From positions 33,302,702-33,366,701 of the forward strand of contig JAVIAB010000160.1 of the NCBI GenBank assembly GCA_032433765.1: a DNA stretch of 64,000 bases. Direction: 5' to 3'. This document shows, in pieces, positions 58,265-64,000 of this stretch (the stretch's first letter is position 1; each line of letters opens with the position of its first letter). The DNA is from Megaustenia siamemsis. Its lineage: Eukaryota; Mollusca; Gastropoda; Stylommatophora; Ariophantidae. Position numbers and translations under genes: made by a program. Under the pieces are notes generated by a model. The model saw only the letters and a list, made by a program, of their open reading frames with translations, ran no database searches and was not told the origin of the DNA.

Positions 58265-58905
58265 ATAAAGCCCTTGGCGTAGATACAATAACCGCAGAGA
58301 TACTGAAAGCATTTAACAATCAAATCTTATTCCACCTAAGAGAGCTATTTAGTAACATTTTTGAGATGAAGAAAAAGTTCCCACAAACCGGAAGAAATGG
58401 GTTTAAACATTATTAAACTACATAAAAAAGGTAATCTTAAATATTGCAATAACTGGGGAGGAATTATGCTTTTATCAGTTACCTCCAATGTTTTCTGGAG
58501 AATCATGCTGAACAGAATAAAAGATGCTGTAGATAATATTATGTGTGGAGAACAGGCAGGATTCAGAATGGGGAGAAGCTGTCTTGATCAAATATTCACC
58601 CAAAGTATAATGCTAGAAGAACATACATAAAAATAACAACCATTAATCTGCAATTGATTTGGTTTTTAAAAAGCGTTTGACAGAATACATAGATTGTCCT
58701 TGTGGAATATCTTGAAACATGACGGAATACCAGCAAAAAAAAAAACCCAACATTATAAAAGATATATATGACGGCTATACTGGCGCAGTTCGCACAGGGG
58801 AGGGAATGAGTGATTGGTTTCGAATAGAAACAAGAGTCAAACAGGGATGTATACTATCATCATTGCTGTTTGGAATTACCATTGATTACATAATGATTAA
58901 ATGTT
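58265..58905 (+). mobile_element. LINE reverse transcriptase fragment
   Basis: Plus-strand blocks KALGVDTITAEILKAFN, LHKKGNLKYCNNWGGIMLLS, NRIKDAVDNIMCGEQAGFR, GRSCLDQIFT and VKQGCILSSLLFGITIDYI are RT domain blocks up to the LSPxLFxIxID motif. Frame breaks occur at about 58390 and 58640; motif A (KAFD) is degraded (KSV). It then joins a LINE-G tail directly, so the segment between was deleted. Confidence 0.88.
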
Positions 58906-59060
58906 AATAGAGGGAAGCAAAGAGAAAAAAATACCAGACAGCTTAAGAAAATGGCTTGGCAGAAGGTCAATAACAGAAATGATAAATAACTGTCGAGATC
59001 GAAAGTTGTGGAGAGACATGATCCCCTACGCTAGCAGGCTTGGTACTTGATGATGATGAA
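58906..59060 (+). mobile_element. LINE-G 3' end
   Basis: Plus-strand GSKEKKIPDSLRKWLGRR, STEMIN-like and RDRKLWRDMIPYASRL, then tgatgatgat. It may be the natural end of the preceding RT fragment after an internal deletion. Confidence 0.85.
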
Positions 59061-59061
59061 A

Positions 59062-59300
59062 TGTTGCAAAGGCAATAATGGCATTAAATACATGACAGGA
59101 ATTACTTGGAAGATAAAGGCTATAATGGCATTAAATACATGACGGGAATTACTTGGAAGATAAAGGCAATAATGGCATTAAATACACGACAAGAATTACT
59201 TGGAAGATAAAGGCAATAATGGCATTAAATACACGACAAGAATTACTTGGAAGATAAAGGCAATAATGGCATTAAATACACGACAAGAATTACTTGGAAG
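59062..59300 (+). repeat. 59-bp minisatellite inside LINE coding sequence
   Basis: About four units of ggcattaaatacacgacaag, aattacttggaagataaagg and caataat. The last unit runs into gaagatctagattttgtagatgatata, which reads LEDLDFVDDIV, the catalytic RT box of a LINE. The unit is therefore a duplicated RT segment just before the DD box. Confidence 0.85.
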
Positions 59301-60010
59301 ATCTAGATTTTGTAGATGATATAGTGATTGTAAGTCACAATAGCAACAATTTGCACAATATCACAGATACCTTATTATCCATGGTATAAATAATAGAACT
59401 TGAAATCAACAGGATAAAACACAATGTATGAAAAATAACAATACCGCAGAGAGCAATATATATATCTCAATCGTCAGGCGTTTGAAAGAGTTGGCCACTA
59501 TATATCGTGATAGAAATATAGATAAAAAAGGTGAAACAGAGAAAGAGATCAGAAGCAGGATAGCAAAAGCAGCAACGAATTTTAAAAACCTGGACAAAAT
59601 AAGGAAATAAAAAATACAATGCAACAAAAACAAACTTAGAATATTCAACTCAAACGTATTATCAACACTTACCGATGCACATGAAAGCTGGAAAACACTA
59701 AAAGAGATTGAGAAAAAACTAAATGTTTTTTTAAGACAAAATGTCTAAGAAAAATATGATGTGTTAAATTGAATGAATGCAAGACTAATATTGAAATAAG
59801 AGAAATGGCCATGCAACTAAAGATCTCATCTACAATTAAAGAAAGATGATGGATATAAGCCGTATATGTGCTGATAAGAGACAAGAAGAGAATTCCAAAA
59901 CAGGCTCTTCAATTGGAAACATCAGGATACAAAAAAAGGAAGACATAAAAAGACATTAAAAAGAACACTGCCCTTTGGTCTCTTTCCGTCCTTAAGTTCT
60001 CCATACAATA
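59285..60010 (+). mobile_element. LINE RT fragment, post-catalytic region
   Basis: LEDLDFVDDIVIVSHN (DD box), NNLHNITDTLLSM, ELEINRIKHN, SIVRRLKELATIYRDRN, DKKGETEKEIRSRIAKA, NFKNLDKIRK and DAHESWKTLKEIEKKLN, with stops. It is a LINE of another subfamily from LINE-A. The end is unclear. Confidence 0.8.
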
Positions 60011-60305
60011 TTTGTTTAGCAGTTAATGCTTGTAAATAGAAGATTAAAGATTGGCAAAATCGGAGAGTTTCGGAGAATGCAATTTTCCATTTTTAACAAC
60101 AAAGGTTTATTTAATTTTAAGATACAGCTTCTTCCCATCACTGTGAATGTATACAAGAAGTACTATGTGTATTTTATCTTCATGGAAAGGCACACATAAG
60201 CAAGTTATCTAAAGTATCGATGACAAACAACTGTGCAAAGCGTCTGCTGGTTTAGGCGATTAACCCATTTTACACATGACTGCTCCTGACTCCAACGTCT
60301 ACATA
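60011..60305. other. Intergenic stretch, nothing recognised
   Basis: No gene or repeat family found. Confidence 0.35.
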
Positions 60306-60309
60306 ACAT

Positions 60310-60512
60310 CGCCAGTTTCATCATCATCATCATTGAGTGCCGTCTTCGCATCGAAGGTTGGCTACCATGGAGCGCCATTCCGCTCTATCTTTTGCTTTGA
60401 TACGGCAGGATGTCTTAGGCTGATTTGTCCATCTTTTAATGTTATTCGTCCATGTTAGTCTTGGTCTGTCTCTGCCTCATTTACCTTGTATTTTCCCTTC
60501 CAAGATTACTTT
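60310..60512 (-). mobile_element. LINE-F 3' end, second copy
   Basis: On the minus strand it repeats the 44548-44745 copy: GKIQG/GRGR-type block, RLTWTNN-like, NIKRWTNQP and IERNGAPW in another frame, with tail gatgatgatgat. Orientation and end are the same. Confidence 0.8.
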
Positions 60513-60885
60513 TAGTAGGCTGCTGTGTCTTTAAACATATCCCAAAAATCTCATTTGTCTTGTTTCTCTCTCTCTCTCTCTCTCTGCGATCAGGACCCAA
60601 TCAGAGTAGGATTCAAGCTCCTCACATGAACTCAGCTGTCAGGTTAGGTGTGTTACAAACAGAACATCACAATTAGAGTCTGCCAGATCCACTCTGATTG
60701 AACACCCGTTAAAAACGTTGCACTGTGTTCTGCGCCAGTGGCCCAGTGCATCCGATTTCAGCCAGCATTTTATTCAGGTTTGCTTTCCCTAGCCTTTGAT
60801 TGTCCCCAATCTTCCTGCAAGGCAGCAGGTGATCTTTTCTGTAAGGGGATTCTGCCCTTAGATGGTCGGTCCTCCCAGGTTTACG
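60513..60885. other. Intergenic stretch
   Basis: (TC)n run at 60565-60585. No gene. Confidence 0.4.
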
Positions 60886-61490
60886 AGCACCATCTGCCCG
60901 AGTCACTAGAGGTGACTAACACAGACATGCACACACAAAGATATGAGAAGTGACAAACACATACATGCACATAGCGATACGAGGCATGACTAACACTGAC
61001 ATACATCAAGATATATGACACATGACTAACATAAACATACACATAAAGATATGAGATATGACTGACATAGAATGCACCCACAAAGAAATTACACATGTCT
61101 AACATGGACATGCACACAAAGATATGAGATATGACCAACATAGATAGGCACACACAATGATATGAGATGTGACTAGCATAGCCGTGCAAACACAAGGATA
61201 TGAGATGTGACATACACAGACATGCACACACAAAGATATGAGATATGACTAACATAAACATACACACAGAGATATGAGATATCACTAGCCCAAAAACAAA
61301 GATATGACATATGACTAACACAGATACACACTAAGATATGAGATATGACTAAACACATACACACTTAAAGATATGAGACATGATTAACACGGACACTCCA
61401 AGATATGAGATATGACTAACATGACACACACCAAGATATGAGCCATGGTCAGCACACACACACACACAAGCCAAGATATGAGCCTTGCTA
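60886..61490. repeat. Imperfect ~38-bp minisatellite
   Basis: About 16 imperfect units of aaagatatgagatatgac, taacatagacatgcacacac. Lengths vary and CA repeats are embedded. Open frames on minus (VCMSMLVISHIF-like repeats) follow from the repeat. Confidence 0.85.
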
Positions 61491-61647
61491 GCAATGAAAT
61501 ACACCAAGAAATGAACCATGTCCAGCACAGAAAGAAAATATCATCCAGTACACATTAAGGTATCCATATGCTTGGGTTTGTTGTAGTCGGCAGACTTTTC
61601 TTAACGTGGGAATCATCGACATACGAGACGCCGGCCCCCATGAACTG

Positions 61648-62048
61648 TTAACAGATATCGTCCAAACAATTGTACGGATATTTGAGAGTGCAGTCTGACC
61701 CGTAAAACGTTCCCTTGCATGAACAGATCCCGGCTGACTGTTCACAGGTGTCGTTGAAACAGTGGTCAGGACATTTGAGAGTGCAGTCTGGCCCGTAGTA
61801 CGCTTCCTTGCGCGTACAGTCTTCTCTTTCTGTGTCACATATGATGTCACAGCCATCAGAACACGTCTGTTCGCACTGTAGCCCAAAATTACCATCAGGA
61901 CAAGTGTCATCACAGGTATAGCCAGGATGTTTGCAATGTTGGCATTTTCTGGATTTTCCTCACATAAAGAACTGACACTAAGACAAGACCCGGAGCAGTC
62001 GTGTCCATAGATCCCATGTGAACATTTGCCGTGACACGTACCGATGAT
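61648..62048 (-). pseudogene. EGF-repeat protein fragment, broken
   Basis: The minus strand from 62048 reads GTCHGKCSHGIYGHDCSGSC, then after a one-base frame break near 61950 CQHCKHPGYTCDDTCPDG, FGLQCEQTCSDGCDIICD, YYGPDCTLKCPDHCFNDTC and GTFYGSDCTLKYPYNCLDD, ending at TAA (61648-61650). The Cys spacing and YGxDC repeats are those of MEGF/scavenger-receptor-like EGF domains, usually extracellular. No signal peptide or neighbouring exons were found; a LINE tail abuts its 5' side at about 62080. It is either a dead duplicate or a lone exon with an indel error. Confidence 0.75.
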
Positions 62049-62079
62049 GACGGTGCAGCCTTTGCTACTCCCACCACAC

Positions 62080-62560
62080 ACTGTCTTGTTTGAATTGTGT
62101 TTAGTAGTTCTCTTTTCATTTTTAGATGTATTAAGTCTTCATCGTTTGTTTTCTTTTCTTTCCATCCAGTTCTTCCTATGCTTCTATAAATCCAATTGTC
62201 AAAGACTTCAATTTTGTGCTCTGTTTTCTTGTCTAAAGTCCGTGTTTCTGCGCCATACAAGAATGCTGAGAAAATATAACATTTTTCTGGTGTTATTTGT
62301 TCTGATGTTAGTATATTTTTCATAGCATTAAAATTACATTTTGCAATTTCCTACTGTTTTGGTTTTTTTTCAGTTTTACATTTTCCATCATTGGTTATAG
62401 TATGTCCAAAGTAACTGCAGCTCTGGGCTGTCTCCAATCTATTCCTTCAATTTTGATATCCACTTGTAGGTTTTGAGTATTATCTTTGTTTATGATCATA
62501 GTTTCAACTTTTTTGTATAGTTATATCTAATCCATATTTTTTGTTTGTCAAGTTTATTTC
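62080..62560 (-). mobile_element. LINE 3' fragment next to the EGF exon
   Basis: Minus-strand blocks from 62560: VDIKIEGIDW-like, then ILTSEQITPEKCYIFSAFLY, GAETRTLDKKTEHKIEVFD, NWIYRSIGRTGWKEKKTND and KMKRELLNTIQTRQ. It is the post-RT region of a LINE; the C-terminal GRPR part is missing, cut at the EGF fragment. Confidence 0.82.
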
Positions 62561-62800
62561 ATTAAGTAATTTGTAGATCGCCATGGACAGTTTAATCCTA
62601 GAATATCCGAGGCGCAGCCGATAAGGTTATAAGAAGCTACTTGATCGACCAATCATTATCCACACCCCAAGTTCTCAGTGCGGACAGTTCAAAGAAGCCC
62701 ATTTTCCTGGCCGACGTAACGATATCACTTATTATCAGTCACTGACCCGTCCCAGCCGCACCTAATTATCCATGAGAAAAGCAGCCTGCTTGTGACTGTG
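62561..62800. other. Gap between LINE copies
   Basis: Nothing recognised. Confidence 0.35.
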
Positions 62801-62804
62801 TAAT

Positions 62805-63458
62805 CATCATCATCATGTGCCATACCGGTTGCCGTAGACGAACATGTCCCTCCACAATCTTCTATCCACAGTGCATCGTATGAGTTCTGTTGTTGACTGT
62901 TTTCCATGCAATGAAACAAAGCTACCCAGTATTTTCTCTCTTTGTCGTCCGCGATCTCTCTTTCCTTTTATTTTACCAGTTGTAACCAAATATTCCAACT
63001 TTCCTCTTCTCATGATGTGCCCGAAAAATGTTGATTGCTTCTTTCTGATGTTTTTTAAGAGCTCCCTTTTTGTGTTGGCCTCTTTGAGAACTTCCCCATT
63101 GGTCTTTTTAGCTGTCCAGGGAACTTTCAACATTCTTCTGAGAAATCCAATCTCGGTGGCCTCTAATCGTCTTTTCATTTGTTTGTCTACTGTCCATGAT
63201 TCGCTTCCATTGGTCAGAATTGGTTCTATATAGCACCGATGAACTCTCTTTCTCATTTCTATTGACATTGATTTGTTGCATAAGATATTTTTCATTTTCT
63301 GAAATTCTATTTTGGTCTGAGCTATTCTGCTTTTTATTTCTGTGCTGCATCTCCCATCTTATGTTATTATTGTGCCCAAGTATTTGAAACGTTGCGCTTG
63401 TTTCAGATTTGTCTCGTTTATTTTTATGCTGCTTGATGGTGATGATTGTTTCTTCGAT
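62805..63458 (-). mobile_element. LINE-A 3' half, longest intact frame
   Basis: The minus-strand 160-codon frame from 63295 has KNILCNKSMSIEMRKRVHRC, YIEPILTNGSESWTVDKQM, RRLEATEIGFLRRMLKVPW, GKLEYLVTTGKIKGKRDRG and STTELIRCTVDRRLWRDM. Upstream, to 63458, MVISKKQS, NLKQAQRFKYLGTIIT and an in-frame stop. It is the least damaged LINE-A copy and gives the family's tail sequence. Confidence 0.93.
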
Positions 63459-63469
63459 ATAACCATTAC

Positions 63470-63545
63470 TTCTGTTTATATAATAGGCGTTTGTACATAA
63501 TAGGCGTTTGTATATAATAGGCGTTTGTACATAATAGGCGTCGTA
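63470..63545. repeat. ~19-bp tandem repeat
   Basis: Four copies of ataataggcgtttgtac/at. Short array directly after the LINE-A copy. Confidence 0.88.
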
Positions 63546-63705
63546 AAATACTAGACATTTTTGACTGCTGCCACAGGAAGTGGATATCAACGTGCTGGTT
63601 TAAAGGTGAGGCAGTCGTCCCCGACAGGATGTAGACAGCAGATTCTGTCAGAAATGTTTCGTTGAATAAGTGTTGTTGTTTTATTTCAAGCCGAATATAT
63701 TGTCA

Positions 63706-63845
63706 AAGAGGCAGGGTTAGATCCCAACCGACGGCTTCCGGGTTCACCTAGCCTTAAATGGGTATCGGATTTTTTCTGGGAAAGTAAAGCGGCACGAGTG
63801 TAATGCCGACCACATTACCCCAAAAATCATGTGCTGAAGGTCTGT
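63706..63845 (+). repeat. SINE-1, partial
   Basis: It starts within the B box (gggttagatcccaaccg) and runs to gtgctgaaggtctgt. Head and tail are missing; a LINE-like tail follows at once. Confidence 0.8.
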
Positions 63846-63975
63846 CCCAGGGAGACACTGAGAAGAACATTGATGAGAGAGAGGCATGAGCAACAGGATT
63901 CGGCTCCCTCAATGAGATAGAGCTGCTTGCACAGAACAGAGACAAATGGCGAGATTTGATAAACAATCTTTAAAA
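63846..63975 (+). mobile_element. LINE tail scrap
   Basis: Plus-strand reading LRRTLMRE, ATGFGSLNEIELLAQNRDKW and RDLINNL stop is the terminal NRDxWRxLI pattern of a LINE. Only the last 40 codons are present. Confidence 0.65.
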
Positions 63976-64000
63976 TAAAACTGCTAGAACAAAAATTCAG

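Noticed and set aside
60881..61364. Cys/Val-rich 146-codon minus-strand frame as a secreted repeat protein
   Set aside because: It follows an imperfect minisatellite; units vary in length and no conserved Cys spacing is kept.

Overview
This is a eukaryotic, AT-rich, repeat-dominated window. Its make-up suggests a mollusc, most likely a gastropod: long introns, several tRNA-derived SINE families, many 5'-truncated LINE tails ending in ATG or GAA triplets, DNA transposons and many minisatellites. That assignment is inference, because no species-diagnostic gene is present.

One host gene organises the window. An ATG4D-like autophagy cysteine protease lies on the minus strand, from a start codon at 43977 to a stop at 8602. 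Ten coding exons can be placed, nine of them with GT/AG borders and with phases that agree at every junction: 42784-43977, 36695-36778, 33961-34146, 29122-29317, 24578-24654, 22244-22347, 17747-17921, 14388-14464, 11245-11364 and 8602-8796. The spliced model is about 802 residues. It carries the catalytic Cys (exon 3) and the Asp-Pro-His pair (exon 8), and ends in EDFVLL. The N-terminal extension of about 390 residues is unusually long and Ser-rich. It holds one frame discontinuity near 43350, which is either a homopolymer indel or a 65-nt intron.

The introns and flanks are filled with mobile-element debris. DNA transposons: an IS630/Tc1-like element with TIRs and a TA duplication at 19228-21620, whose transposase has lost its first catalytic Asp; a second transposase remnant at 14550-15014; a piggyBac-like element ending in CCCTAG at 4601-5253; and two MITE-like elements at 10703-10985 and 24145-24343. 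LINE fragments fall into at least seven tail families, called LINE-A to LINE-G here; many carry target-site duplications and several are nested. Three copies of an RNase H-encoding LINE 3' end were also inserted. SINEs are called SINE-1 to SINE-3.

Minisatellites are the second theme: 46 bp at 56-905, 39 bp at 16935-17612, 26 bp at 18293-22178, 61 bp at 24617-25288, 31 bp at 25595-26430, 50 bp at 36288-36690, 46 bp at 40425-41770, 33 bp at 46205-48160 and about 38 bp at 54030-54945. Several grew out of recognisable mobile-element pieces, and one grew out of the intron 4/exon 5 border of the protease gene, so the splice acceptor is repeated about eleven times.

Downstream of the protease promoter (44-64 kb) no intact host gene was recognised. 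This part holds LINE and SINE copies, the large 33-bp array, and a broken EGF-repeat gene fragment on the minus strand at 61648-62048.
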